NCBI GenBank assembly: GCA_041584015.1
Contig: JBFHES010000027.1
Location: 1 to 28,416, forward strand
Origin: JBFHES01 sp041584015
Lineage (GTDB): Bacteria > Bacteroidota > Bacteroidia > Bacteroidales > M50B96
Direction of reading: 5' to 3'
DNA length: 28,416 nt
Made by a program: the position numbers and the translations under genes. Positions 1-7,784 of this stretch are shown here, piece by piece. How positions within the stretch are numbered: the first letter of the stretch is position 1; each line of letters begins with the position of its first letter. Below the pieces are notes generated by a model that saw nothing but the letters and a program-made list of their open reading frames with translations, was not told where the DNA came from and searched no databases.

Positions 1-71
1 CCAGCTAGGTGGCTTGAAGAACCCAATACGACAATCACTAGAATGTTGTGTGCACTAAACAAACAAATACA

Positions 72-1211
72 ATGAGAAAAATACTTTTAGTTTTATTACT
101 TCCTTTTTTTACTTCTTGCGGCATCGCACAAGATTACAGTTCAATAACAATCACTAAGGTTCCTACGGGAGATACTGTCTACACCCTTTCCTTTAATGAT
201 AAGCAAGAAATTGTGAAAGAAGGTATTTATAATCATGAGTATTGGTCGTCTTCGCTAATAGCTTTAAGTCACTTACCTCGCACTAACTTCCCAAATATTC
301 ATGCCCATTATAGCAATGCACACAATTTGGGATTTAACTTTGAATTACCATATTACATTACTTACAATCGTGAAAAAGGAGACGAGCCTTCTTTTCAACT
401 AAGAAATGGCATAAACGAAATACCTTTTCCTAAAGATTATAGCATACAGCTAAGGGATAGCTTTTTAGCTGAAATAGTGCAAGAACCTGGTGTTTCTTAT
501 AATCCAAACTTTTTATTCCCGCTTCAAAACCTGAGTGAAATTGAAAGTTGGAATATAGTTGCAAGTACTAGAGATTCCATAAAAGTTACTCGTGAACACA
601 AAGGAAGCGCTTATGTAAAACGTAGTTTTAACGAAGAAACACAAACGCTTCACTTATCCTATACCGGTTATAGCTTTGAATTGAAGCAAGTTCAAGAGCT
701 CATTCAGGTGAAAGATTGCGCTCTTAAAGGAGTTTACCTTTACAACGATAGACTCATTCAGTTTCAACCGTTTTACTTTAAAATTGGAAATAAAGTTTTT
801 CGCTATAAATCCATTATCCTAAATCCACTTCACAATCTCAATCAAACTATTGATACCATAAATTTTAGTTATCATAATAATGGTCAGCTAAAAGAGCAGT
901 GGCAGCATGGCACCAACAAGTACGGAACTTCTCAAGATTTCAAAATTGTGTTGGGCGAAGACTCAGAATTGATTCACTTACTCTCTAAGGAATATAGTTA
1001 CGGAGAACACACGGCCACCGAAGAAATAAAACACACCTATAAGGATAATCTTATTAGAGAAATAGCTTATTCTTATACCAGGACTTCTCGTCCAGATGAT
1101 CCTAGAACAAGTGTTAAAAAGTATGTTTATGATGCAGAAGGACGGATTCTAAGCATACTCAATACTAATCACTCAAAAAAGGAAGTAGGTTATAAAATCA
1201 ATTATCAATAA
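72..1211 (+). CDS. Lipoprotein of unknown function
   Basis: I do not recognise this family. The reading frame is open from 48, but I place the start at the ATG at 72 because it is followed directly by a lipoprotein signal: charged MRK, a hydrophobic Leu-rich stretch, and a lipobox ending FFTSC with the lipidated cysteine at residue 16. The mature protein (about 360 residues) is rich in beta-strand-like alternation and aromatic residues. Near the C-terminus there are short YD-repeat-like stretches (for example YVYDAEGRILSI), similar to those in exported Bacteroidota wall-associated proteins. It should therefore sit in the outer or inner membrane facing the periplasm or surface. The next gene runs convergently and the window edge hides what lies upstream, so context gives no hint of its job. 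Confidence 0.75.
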   Translation: MRKILLVLLLPFFTSCGIAQDYSSITITKVPTGDTVYTLSFNDKQEIVKEGIYNHEYWSSSLIALSHLPRTNFPNIHAHYSNAHNLGFNFELPYYITYNREKGDEPSFQLRNGINEIPFPKDYSIQLRDSFLAEIVQEPGVSYNPNFLFPLQNLSEIESWNIVASTRDSIKVTREHKGSAYVKRSFNEETQTLHLSYTGYSFELKQVQELIQVKDCALKGVYLYNDRLIQFQPFYFKIGNKVFRYKSIILNPLHNLNQTIDTINFSYHNNGQLKEQWQHGTNKYGTSQDFKIVLGEDSELIHLLSKEYSYGEHTATEEIKHTYKDNLIREIAYSYTRTSRPDDPRTSVKKYVYDAEGRILSILNTNHSKKEVGYKINYQ

Positions 1212-1556
1212 AAATAATTTTACGAACATATCTGTCGTATTAAACTAATTTAATTGAGGCATCGAGATTTCCAATATTTGTAACCTTTTAACGGTGTTAA
1301 TATATATACTTGTCTACCTGCCCAAATTTAGGGAATGATAGCCGCATCTGTTGGATGCAGAGATTGCAAAAAGTATTAGTAGCCTACGGTGATGCAAATC
1401 ACAAACAACGTACTGATCGAATGCACTGTGAATATCCAAAACATCTTAATAGTTTATCTGCTTTTCAGATGATAAACTCAATTGAGAAATCATCATTAGC
1501 TTTTCGGCATGTATAACAAGACGAGCTTTGTAATAAAAACTTCTTCTTAGTTTGCT
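1212..1556. other. Intergenic region between convergent genes, with inverted repeat
   Basis: About 345 bases between the lipoprotein gene and the convergent phosphate transporter gene. It holds an imperfect hairpin at 1451-1478 (arms AGTTTATCTG and CAGATGATAAACT with a 5-base loop and a 3-base bulge), immediately followed by the palindrome CTCAATTGAG at 1477-1486. A 68-codon frame starting at a TTG (1310) runs through most of it but has no recognisable homology, so I do not call it a gene. No RNA gene is recognised. The hairpin may help terminate one or both flanking transcripts, although no clear T-tract follows it. Confidence 0.4.
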
Positions 1557-3290
1557 TTACTCTGAGTCTTGATATTCTTTAATGGCTTCGGTTACATTAA
1601 TAACATAGTCGCCTACTTTTTCTGTCAACGAGAAAATGTCGCTATAGTATGCTCCAATTTTGTGCTTATATTTTTTCGCTTTCAAATCGTCAATGTGTTT
1701 CTGGCGAATCAAGTCTCGTTTTTTATTGATCTTCTTTTCAAGGTTGTAAGCTTCGGTATAATCAACATCGCCATAGGAGATGCTTAGGTTTTTGTTCATC
1801 TCCACAAAAGCTTCCTTAACATATTCAATCAGCTCAGAGAGTTCATGCTTTTGTTCGTCGTTAAAGCTGTTTTTCTTTTGCTGATTATTGTCAATAATGC
1901 GCGAAATCTGATAAATCACATCACCAATGCTTTCTAAGTCATCAATGATTTTTAGCATGGCACGAACCATTTTTGAGGTGTCGTATGACATTTTGCTTTC
2001 CGAGATTTTTGTAAGGAAGGTGGCTATCTCGCTTTCTAAGTTATCGGTAATGTCTTCGTATTTAGCAATACGCTTTAAAAGCTTGTCGTATTTTTTATCT
2101 TTTAAATCGAGCAAAATGGCAGGGATAAAATTAAACATCTTTTGCACCCTGTGACCAAAATTTTCTATTTCATTTTTGGCTTGCATGGATGAAATTTCAC
2201 CTGTAGAAACAAGCGCTGTGTTGATATGCATTAAGCGGAATTCTTCATCATCCTCCTCGTCATCCGGAACCATACGAGTTGCAAGTCGTGCTATTAATGC
2301 AGCAAAACCAATCAGTAGAGCTGTGTTTATAATATTAAAAGCCGTATGGAATACTGAGAGGGCTATTGGATATAAAGACTTTAAGTTTTCGAAATCACCA
2401 TCGGAAAGTTCTAGCGATAGAATTGAAAGTCCATGCTTTTCCATCATGAAATAATCGATAGCTCTTAGGAATGGGAAGAACACAATGAGCATCCAAACAA
2501 CTCCAAAAATATTAAATATCAGGTGTGCCCGGGCGGCCCGCTTTGCCGATACATTGGCCACATAAGCAGCAATGTTGGCGGTAATGGTGGTTCCTATATT
2601 CTCGCCCAACACCATGGCTGCGGCAAGTTCAAAAGGTAATACTCCGTTGTAACACAAAACAAGTGTAAGTGCCATTGTAGCACTTGAGCTTTGAATAATG
2701 ATGGTTAATAGGGTTCCAACCAATACAAAAGTAAGAACAGAAAGGTAACCCGAATCGGTAAAAGTTGTTAAGAAGCCTAAAGCATCCGGGTTGCTTCTAA
2801 TGTCTGGAACCGATTCTTTAAGGAATTGCAGACCAATGAATAGAATCGCAAAGCCAATCATGAACTCACCCCATGATTTACGCATGCTATTCTTTGAGAA
2901 GAATAATGGGAAACTTAATCCGATTAATGGCAAGGATAGGAAGCTTAAACTTACTTTAAATCCTAATATTGAAATTACCCAGGCCGTTACAGTTGTTCCT
3001 ATGTTGGCGCCCATAATTACACCCACTGCTCCAATAAGCGATAGCAATCCTGCATTCACAAAACTTACCACCATAACAGTTGTGGCCGAAGATGATTGAA
3101 TGGTGGTTGTAACCAGTAAGCCTGTTAAAATGCCTTTGAATCTGTTGTTGGTCATGGCAGCAAGAATTTGTCGCATGCGACTACCCGCAACTTTTTGCAA
3201 GGACTCGCTCATTAGCTTCATGCCAAATAAAAAGAGACCCAAGGCCCCGACAAGTGTTAGTATACCACCAATTATAGATAAAATACTCAT
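1557..3290 (-). CDS. Na/Pi cotransporter with C-terminal PhoU-like domain
   Basis: Sodium-dependent phosphate transporter of the NptA/YjbB type (PF02690) in the inner membrane. The family hallmark, two inverted copies of a QSSSAT-containing hairpin, is present at residues 65-70 and 201-206. Each copy is followed by a GANIGTT/GENIGTT motif (about 95-101 and 230-236). Roughly nine hydrophobic segments fill residues 1-340. A charged helical C-terminal part (about 365-570) resembles PhoU, which in relatives is thought to sense or gate phosphate flux. The 577-residue length is normal for the fused form. In Bacteroidota such proteins can import or export phosphate and the direction cannot be read from sequence. 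It lies alone, downstream of a regulator gene on the same strand but separated by 165 bases, so it is probably transcribed separately. Confidence 0.92.
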   Translation of the reverse strand: MSILSIIGGILTLVGALGLFLFGMKLMSESLQKVAGSRMRQILAAMTNNRFKGILTGLLVTTTIQSSSATTVMVVSFVNAGLLSLIGAVGVIMGANIGTTVTAWVISILGFKVSLSFLSLPLIGLSFPLFFSKNSMRKSWGEFMIGFAILFIGLQFLKESVPDIRSNPDALGFLTTFTDSGYLSVLTFVLVGTLLTIIIQSSSATMALTLVLCYNGVLPFELAAAMVLGENIGTTITANIAAYVANVSAKRAARAHLIFNIFGVVWMLIVFFPFLRAIDYFMMEKHGLSILSLELSDGDFENLKSLYPIALSVFHTAFNIINTALLIGFAALIARLATRMVPDDEEDDEEFRLMHINTALVSTGEISSMQAKNEIENFGHRVQKMFNFIPAILLDLKDKKYDKLLKRIAKYEDITDNLESEIATFLTKISESKMSYDTSKMVRAMLKIIDDLESIGDVIYQISRIIDNNQQKKNSFNDEQKHELSELIEYVKEAFVEMNKNLSISYGDVDYTEAYNLEKKINKKRDLIRQKHIDDLKAKKYKHKIGAYYSDIFSLTEKVGDYVINVTEAIKEYQDSE

Positions 3291-3455
3291 CTGTTATTTT
3301 TAAAAATATTACCCTTCGAAAAATAGGAAAGAAAGAGACTGTTATTTTGTTAAATAAGAAGTTTTTAAACAGGTTTTTAAATGAGCCGGATTGTGGATGG
3401 TTTTGAATTAAAGCAATTCTGTAGGCTATTATGATAAGTCAAATGAATGCTTTGC

Positions 3456-4313
3456 CTATACATCTAAAACGAGCTTATAACCAACACCGCGAATGTTTAC
3501 TATTTTAATCTTGGAATCTGCTTCTAGCTTTTTACGTAACTTGGAGATGAACACATCTAAGGTTCTGCCCACATAGTCTCCCTCATCGCCCCAAACACGC
3601 TTTAGTATAACTTCGCGCTCAATGGTGGTGTTAACGGCATCATGAAGTAAAATGAGCAAGTCTGCTTCTTTGCTGGTTAGCTCTATTCTTTCCTTATCAA
3701 ACAGTAGTTCGGTGTTTAGTTTATCGAAGGTGTAATCACCTAGCACAATCAGATTAGGATTCCTTTTTGCTTTACCTCTCTTTCTTCGGAAAAAGTAGAT
3801 GCTTACCAGTAGCAGCGCAATAATGCTAAGCAGGAAGTAAATAAGCTGGCTATTGTTTTGAGAAGCCTGTTCCTGTGGTTGGAGTAAGGTAAACAAAAGG
3901 GTGTAACATGATTTTGGTACATCTCGTGAACTGCATGGGATGAGATCTTTTCCCTCCCAGGTGATCATTTCGTAGGCATAAACAATCGCTTCGGTTTCGC
4001 ATTCTTTTACTTCAACAATGTAGCCGGAGTCAAGTTTTGCCTTTTGCATAACTTGATTCACAGTCTGTACAAGTTCCTCAGGTTGAAATTCAAAATCCGA
4101 CTCAAATCGAATCTTGTATGAATTATTTATTTTTTCGATAGGCAATACCCGCGAAGTACTATCTCCTGAATTAAGTAGGATTTGATGACCAATCATGCGC
4201 AATGATACCTCAATGTGTTGGTCGCTTTGCGCTTCTTGTGAATAACCAGTTAGCGGTAAAAGCATAAAGCATGTGGCAATGGCAAATAGAAATTTGAAAT
4301 ATTTGAGGCTCAT
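3456..4313 (-). CDS. Membrane-spanning winged-helix transcription regulator
   Basis: One-component transmembrane regulator. Residues 1-25 look like a signal peptide, 26-155 form a periplasmic domain with three cysteines (105, 127, 136), 157-175 are a transmembrane helix followed by basic RRKRGKAKR, and 190-283 form an OmpR/PhoB-type winged helix (LTSKEADLLILL ... RTLDVFISKLRKKL ... IVNIRGVGYKL). The order is the reverse of ToxR/CadC, where the DNA-binding domain is N-terminal. I infer that the periplasmic part senses something and the tethered winged helix acts on nearby DNA. There is no receiver domain and no kinase next to it. The gene is divergent from an exported TonB-C-domain protein, its most likely target or partner. 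The winged helix and topology are clear; the ligand is unknown. Confidence 0.88.
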   Translation of the reverse strand: MSLKYFKFLFAIATCFMLLPLTGYSQEAQSDQHIEVSLRMIGHQILLNSGDSTSRVLPIEKINNSYKIRFESDFEFQPEELVQTVNQVMQKAKLDSGYIVEVKECETEAIVYAYEMITWEGKDLIPCSSRDVPKSCYTLLFTLLQPQEQASQNNSQLIYFLLSIIALLLVSIYFFRRKRGKAKRNPNLIVLGDYTFDKLNTELLFDKERIELTSKEADLLILLHDAVNTTIEREVILKRVWGDEGDYVGRTLDVFISKLRKKLEADSKIKIVNIRGVGYKLVLDV

Positions 4314-4317
4314 GGTA

Positions 4318-4348
4318 CAAAGCTATATGAATCTGATATAGTAGGAAA
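4318..4348 (-). promoter_or_regulatory. Promoter of winged-helix regulator, predicted leaderless
   Basis: On the minus strand, TAGCTTTG (4325-4318) matches the Bacteroidota -7 consensus TAnnTTTG exactly, with TTTC (4348-4345) 19 bases upstream in the -33 position. Transcription would begin within a few bases of the ATG at 4313, so the mRNA may be leaderless. An inverted repeat CTATAT-N7-ATATAG (4323-4341) sits across the spacer and the edge of the -7 box. Confidence 0.55.
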
Positions 4349-4404
4349 TGGAATTATGTTGTGCGAAACCTTATTTGTATGCGAACTTATTGGTCCATTA
4401 TAAG

Positions 4405-4412
4405 TATATTTG
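4405..4412 (+). promoter_or_regulatory. Promoter -7 box of TonB-C-domain gene
   Basis: TATATTTG is a perfect match to the TAnnTTTG element and lies 23 bases before the ATG at 4436, giving a short leader. No good TTTG is found at the usual -33 distance. Instead an inverted repeat ACTTAT-N9-ATAAGT (4385-4405) fills that place, consistent with a promoter that depends on an activator or is blocked by a repressor. Confidence 0.5.
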
Positions 4413-4435
4413 CTATGATTAATGGATCTATCCGA

Positions 4436-5323
4436 ATGAAATATTTATTTATAATTACCTCCTTTTGCCTGGTAATTAATAATGTCGCTGCGCAAACAGA
4501 TCTTAGTTTAAAAGAACGGACGATGCTATTGATTGAAATAATGGATAGTCTCCCTGCCATTCAAGATCAATCTTATCATAGAAAATATGAGCTAACTTCT
4601 AGTTTGGATAACAAAATGTTAATTCTGGTTGAATGGAGATATGAGAAAGGAAGTTTGCAAAAAGTTGAAAGGTTAAAGGAATATAAATTTAAGTTATCAA
4701 AATTGGATCAATGTCGTGTGAGCACAAAATGTCTCATTAAATCAAATGAAAGGGCACTTGAGATTGTTTCTAATGAAAACAGAAGGTTCGTTCAGGAAAC
4801 AATTTATAAACAAGGTGAAAGAATTGAATCCAATAAGCTAAATAAACTTGTTATAGGTAATTGGCCTGATTCGCTAGAGCATATTGTATTGAGTTTTCAT
4901 CATAACCTATTAAGTGTGGCTTCTTACGCACAAAGCAGAAATAGCTTAGGATCAGTTTTTTTGGACGATGAAGAATTTGCCTCAAGAACAGCTAGTCAGG
5001 ATGGTGTGTTCTTCCTTGTAAATACTATGCCTGTTTTTGGTGGGGCAAAAAATCAATTAGAGGGAGATAAGTTGCTCCATTATTATATTCAGCAAGAAGT
5101 GTCGAAGCAAAAGTATGACTCTCAAGGGAAGGTATACCTAAGTTTTGTAATTGATAAAGAGGGAACTGTTCGTAATGTTAAAATAGAAAATGGAGTTAAT
5201 GAGGAGCTGGATAGTATAGCGTTCAAGATTATTAAATCACTTCCAAAATTCAAACCGGGAGAACAAAATCGAATAAAAAAGAAAGTCGCTTATCAGGCTA
5301 CAGTATATTTTAATCAACCTTAA
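4436..5323 (+). CDS. Exported protein with C-terminal TonB-like domain
   Basis: The frame is open from 4361, but the ATG at 4436 gives a clean signal peptide (MKYLFIITSFCLVINNVAAQ) and lies just after a good promoter, so I start there (295 residues). The last 80 or so residues match the TonB C-terminal fold: GKVYLSFVIDKEGTVRNVKI, then a helix, then SLPKFKPG and a final strand VAYQATVYF. Unlike a true TonB it lacks the proline-rich spacer and has a cleavable-looking signal rather than a retained anchor. It is therefore probably a periplasmic TonB_C-domain protein and not an energy transducer. The central 200 residues are unrecognised and lysine/serine-rich. It is divergent from a membrane-spanning regulator. 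The domain call is firm, the role is not. Confidence 0.8.
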   Translation: MKYLFIITSFCLVINNVAAQTDLSLKERTMLLIEIMDSLPAIQDQSYHRKYELTSSLDNKMLILVEWRYEKGSLQKVERLKEYKFKLSKLDQCRVSTKCLIKSNERALEIVSNENRRFVQETIYKQGERIESNKLNKLVIGNWPDSLEHIVLSFHHNLLSVASYAQSRNSLGSVFLDDEEFASRTASQDGVFFLVNTMPVFGGAKNQLEGDKLLHYYIQQEVSKQKYDSQGKVYLSFVIDKEGTVRNVKIENGVNEELDSIAFKIIKSLPKFKPGEQNRIKKKVAYQATVYFNQP

Positions 5324-5521
5324 TCTTTCTCTCCATAGTATGCTTTAAATGTGTAGTGTATTTGGCGGAATGAGCAAAGGCTTAAAATATGCTGAGCATG
5401 TCAGAATATTTATCATAGTCACCCAGTTTACTTACATAAGTATGTTTTTACTTCTTCATAGTTTTAGCATTGGGCTTAAGTTTAACTTTATCGTATCGCA
5501 AAAAGCGCATTAATTATAAAC

Positions 5522-5869
5522 ATGGAAATAATGGATAATCACATTAATTATATTGAGTTCAAGGCAAAGAACCTAGAGCTTGTAAAACAGTTTTATACTG
5601 TAGCCTTTAGTTGGGCATTTACAGATTATGGTCCTGGATATACAGCCTTCGAAAACAGCGGTGTTCAGGGTGGGTTCGAACTTACAAACGATGAAATTGT
5701 AAATGGCGCATTAATCGTATTGTATCATAAAGATCTGGACATGATAAAAACGAAAGTAACCAAAGCCGGAGGTGTAATTACGAAAGATATCTTTTCATTT
5801 CCCGGAGGCAAACGTTTTCATTTTACCGATCCATCCGGCAATGAATTGGCCATTTGGTCAGACAAATAG
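5522..5869 (+). CDS. VOC-family (glyoxalase-like) protein
   Basis: A 115-residue single-module member of the vicinal oxygen chelate superfamily. The N-terminus carries the typical beta strand and helix (HINYIEFKAKNLELVKQFYTVAFSW), and the C-terminus has the family ending FTDPSGNELAIW with the metal-type glutamate. Such small proteins form dimers with metal sites at the interface and include glyoxalase-, bleomycin-resistance- and methylmalonyl-epimerase-like enzymes; the substrate cannot be told here. A second ATG at 5531 is an equally possible start. A TAACTTTA box at 5483-5490 may be its promoter. It is a single gene with no metabolic partner next to it. Confidence 0.88.
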   Translation: MEIMDNHINYIEFKAKNLELVKQFYTVAFSWAFTDYGPGYTAFENSGVQGGFELTNDEIVNGALIVLYHKDLDMIKTKVTKAGGVITKDIFSFPGGKRFHFTDPSGNELAIWSDK

Positions 5870-5883
5870 CTAGTGGCTTATGA

Positions 5884-5898
5884 GCTGCTTTTTGCAGC
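5884..5898 (+). terminator. Small hairpin after VOC gene
   Basis: GCTGC-TTTTT-GCAGC, a 5-base-pair stem 15 bases after the stop codon of the VOC gene. The T-run is in the loop and not after the stem, so it is only a weak terminator candidate. Confidence 0.25.
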
Positions 5899-5982
5899 AG
5901 GTTTTGACCATTTTATAACATATAATTCATACGGCTAATTTCTTTTCTTTGCATTTTAATACACACCACTAAAAACACAACG

Positions 5983-6615
5983 ATGAGAAGAATTTACTAT
6001 GTTGTAATAGTAGCTCTGCTTTTTACCTCGTGTAAAAGCTTAATGAAAACGAGTGCACCACAGCCCAGTTTAGAATTACTAACAAGTTATATGGAAGGAT
6101 CTTTTAGTTCTGAAGAGCAATCTAAAAAAGATACTTCTTATTTTCATATTACACTTGATATGAAGCGAATCTGGAAAGATCGTACCGACGGGGTTTGGTT
6201 GTATGTTGAGCAAACAGCAGCAAGTACACCGGGTAAGCCTTATCGTCAGCGTATTTATCATTTAGAGCAATTATCGCCAACAAAATACTCCAGCACAATT
6301 TGTTCGTTTGAAGATCCAAAGAATTATATCGGCGGACATTTAAAGCCGGAAATGTTCGATGCTATTTCACCAGAAAAGGTTGAGGTCCTTCAGGGATGCG
6401 CATTATATCTGGATTATAAAGATGGCCAGTTTTCGGGAAGTACGGTTGAAGGTGCTTGTTTGAATGCATGGGGCGAAGCTACCTATGCAACCAGTGAAGT
6501 TAGCATGATGCCTGGATTGTTGATTAGTTGGGACAGAGGTTACAACGATAAGAAAGAGCAGGTTTGGGGCGCTGTAAAAGGCGGATATCATTTTGTTAAA
6601 GTTTCTAAACTGTAA
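5983..6615 (+). CDS. CpcT/CpeT-family lipoprotein
   Basis: Resembles the CpcT/CpeT chromophore lyase family (once DUF1001), which in cyanobacteria attaches bilins to phycobiliproteins. Family features visible are WLYVEQ (about residues 67-72), PYRQRIYHLEQL (about 83-94), the central GC..YLDYKDGQFSG stretch and a C-terminal region ending in AVKGGYHFVKV. The length (210) is close to the family's. The N-terminus is a lipoprotein signal with lipobox LLFTSC (cysteine 17), so the protein is membrane-anchored outside the cytoplasm, unlike cyanobacterial lyases. Nothing nearby suggests phycobiliproteins, so the bilin-lyase role should not be transferred; a calycin-like ligand-binding function is more likely. 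A strong terminator follows the gene. Confidence 0.82.
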   Translation: MRRIYYVVIVALLFTSCKSLMKTSAPQPSLELLTSYMEGSFSSEEQSKKDTSYFHITLDMKRIWKDRTDGVWLYVEQTAASTPGKPYRQRIYHLEQLSPTKYSSTICSFEDPKNYIGGHLKPEMFDAISPEKVEVLQGCALYLDYKDGQFSGSTVEGACLNAWGEATYATSEVSMMPGLLISWDRGYNDKKEQVWGAVKGGYHFVKVSKL

Positions 6616-6669
6616 ACCAGCTTTGCGTATTAGCAACAGGAGCTATGCGGTAAAATATTTTTTGTTGAT

Positions 6670-6697
6670 AGAGCTATGGCACCTATGCCGTAGCTCT
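6670..6697 (+). terminator. Rho-independent terminator after CpcT/CpeT gene
   Basis: A 12-base-pair stem (AGAGCTATGGCA / TGCCGTAGCTCT, one G-T pair) with a CCTA loop, followed by TCTTGTT. It stands between the CpcT/CpeT-like gene (stop at 6615) and the AraC gene (start at 6750), both on the plus strand, and should separate their transcripts. Confidence 0.75.
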
Positions 6698-6749
6698 TCT
6701 TGTTAAATGTTTTTCCTATTAGAAAGCTGTTGTACTTTGTGAATCCAGC

Positions 6750-7613
6750 ATGAAAGAGGTAATCAAGAAATATCCGTTCAAGGAAGGACTCGGTTTGGAG
6801 TTTGAAATACTCGATTTGTCCAAAGTACTTGAGATGAAACGGGAAATGATGATCATCCCACACCGGGCACAATTTCATCATGTTTTATTAATTGAGAAAG
6901 GCGCGGGCATTCATCACATCGATTTTAATCCTGTTAAAATTGAAGACAACAGTATGCTGTTTATTCCACATAACAGTGTCAACCTGTATGATAAACAGGG
7001 CCTCTACGAAGGAAAGGCTATCCTGTTTACCAATAGCTTTTTTTGCAAGAATAGCAAAGATTTACAGTATCTGCGGTCGAGCATGTTGTTTAGCGATTTG
7101 TATCCCATTGCTCAATTTAAAGTGAACCCGCAGGATTCAGATTTAAAGGTGGTTTTAAATGCCATGGAAACTGAATATCAAAAGCCGCCAGATGCTGCTC
7201 AATATCATATTCTTCATAACATGCTTCATGTCTTTCTGCTCCAGGCAGAGCGCGATATGCGAAGACAGGGTTTTAAAGAATTAAAGCCAAGTGCCAATTT
7301 AGATTACCTGATACTATTTAAAGACTTGCTGGAAGAGAATTTTCGGAGCGAAAAGTCGGTGAATTGGTATGCATCTGAATTAAGCTTGTCTGATAAACAG
7401 TTGAATAAAGCAACTAGCACACTGCTTGAGCAAACGCCAAAGCAACTCATTGGTGAGCGTGTGCTTTTGGAAGCCAAGCGACTGTTAGCGCACAGCAGCC
7501 TTAGCATTAAAGAGATTGCTTATGAATTGGGCTACGAAGAACCTACCAATTTTATTAAATATTTCCGAAAGCATAACGGAACCACTCCGTCAGAATTTCG
7601 TGCAAAGTTTTAA
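6750..7613 (+). CDS. AraC-family transcriptional regulator
   Basis: A 287-residue AraC/XylS-type regulator. The N-terminal half (about 1-150) has a cupin-like ligand-binding fold (HHVLLIEKGAGIHHIDF, then SMLFIPHNSVNLYD). The C-terminal 100 residues hold the paired helix-turn-helix domain, ending in the family signature SIKEIAYELGYEEPTNFIKYFRKHNGTTPSEFR (described here in pieces: SIKEIAYELGYEEP, then NFIKYFRKHNGTTPSEFR). It probably senses a small molecule and acts as an activator. The next gene, a tandem SnoaL-like lipoprotein on the same strand 171 bases downstream, is the nearest candidate target, with a 7-base-pair inverted repeat in the gap between them. The ligand is unknown. Confidence 0.92.
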   Translation: MKEVIKKYPFKEGLGLEFEILDLSKVLEMKREMMIIPHRAQFHHVLLIEKGAGIHHIDFNPVKIEDNSMLFIPHNSVNLYDKQGLYEGKAILFTNSFFCKNSKDLQYLRSSMLFSDLYPIAQFKVNPQDSDLKVVLNAMETEYQKPPDAAQYHILHNMLHVFLLQAERDMRRQGFKELKPSANLDYLILFKDLLEENFRSEKSVNWYASELSLSDKQLNKATSTLLEQTPKQLIGERVLLEAKRLLAHSSLSIKEIAYELGYEEPTNFIKYFRKHNGTTPSEFRAKF

Positions 7614-7684
7614 TCAACGTATAATCTTCAGATTGTTATATTTTTATTGGTCTTGAAAATTGCTAAAACCCTGGTTGGGAGTAA

Positions 7685-7709
7685 AAGTATCATTCAAGGG
7701 CGGATACTT
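7685..7709. repeat. Inverted repeat between AraC and SnoaL genes
   Basis: AAGTATC-N11-GATACTT, a perfect 7-base inverted repeat about 70 bases after the AraC stop codon and about 25 bases upstream of a CATCTTTG box (7736-7743) that could be the -7 element of the next gene. It may be an operator for the regulator, or a weak terminator of its gene (ACCTTTTCTT follows). Confidence 0.35.
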
Positions 7710-7784
7710 ACCTTTTCTTGCCATCTGGTCTGTCGCATCTTTGCATCGTGAAATATATTTAGAAACAATTAAATACATGATGTG

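Noticed and set aside
1310..1516. 68-codon open frame starting with TTG in the gap between two convergent genes
   Set aside because: Needs a TTG start, shows no recognisable family or signal sequence, and contains hairpins and palindromes; more likely non-coding.
5429..5442. Palindrome TACTTA-CA-TAAGTA before the VOC gene
   Set aside because: The 2-base loop is too small for a hairpin, and in AT-rich spacer such a palindrome can easily arise by chance.
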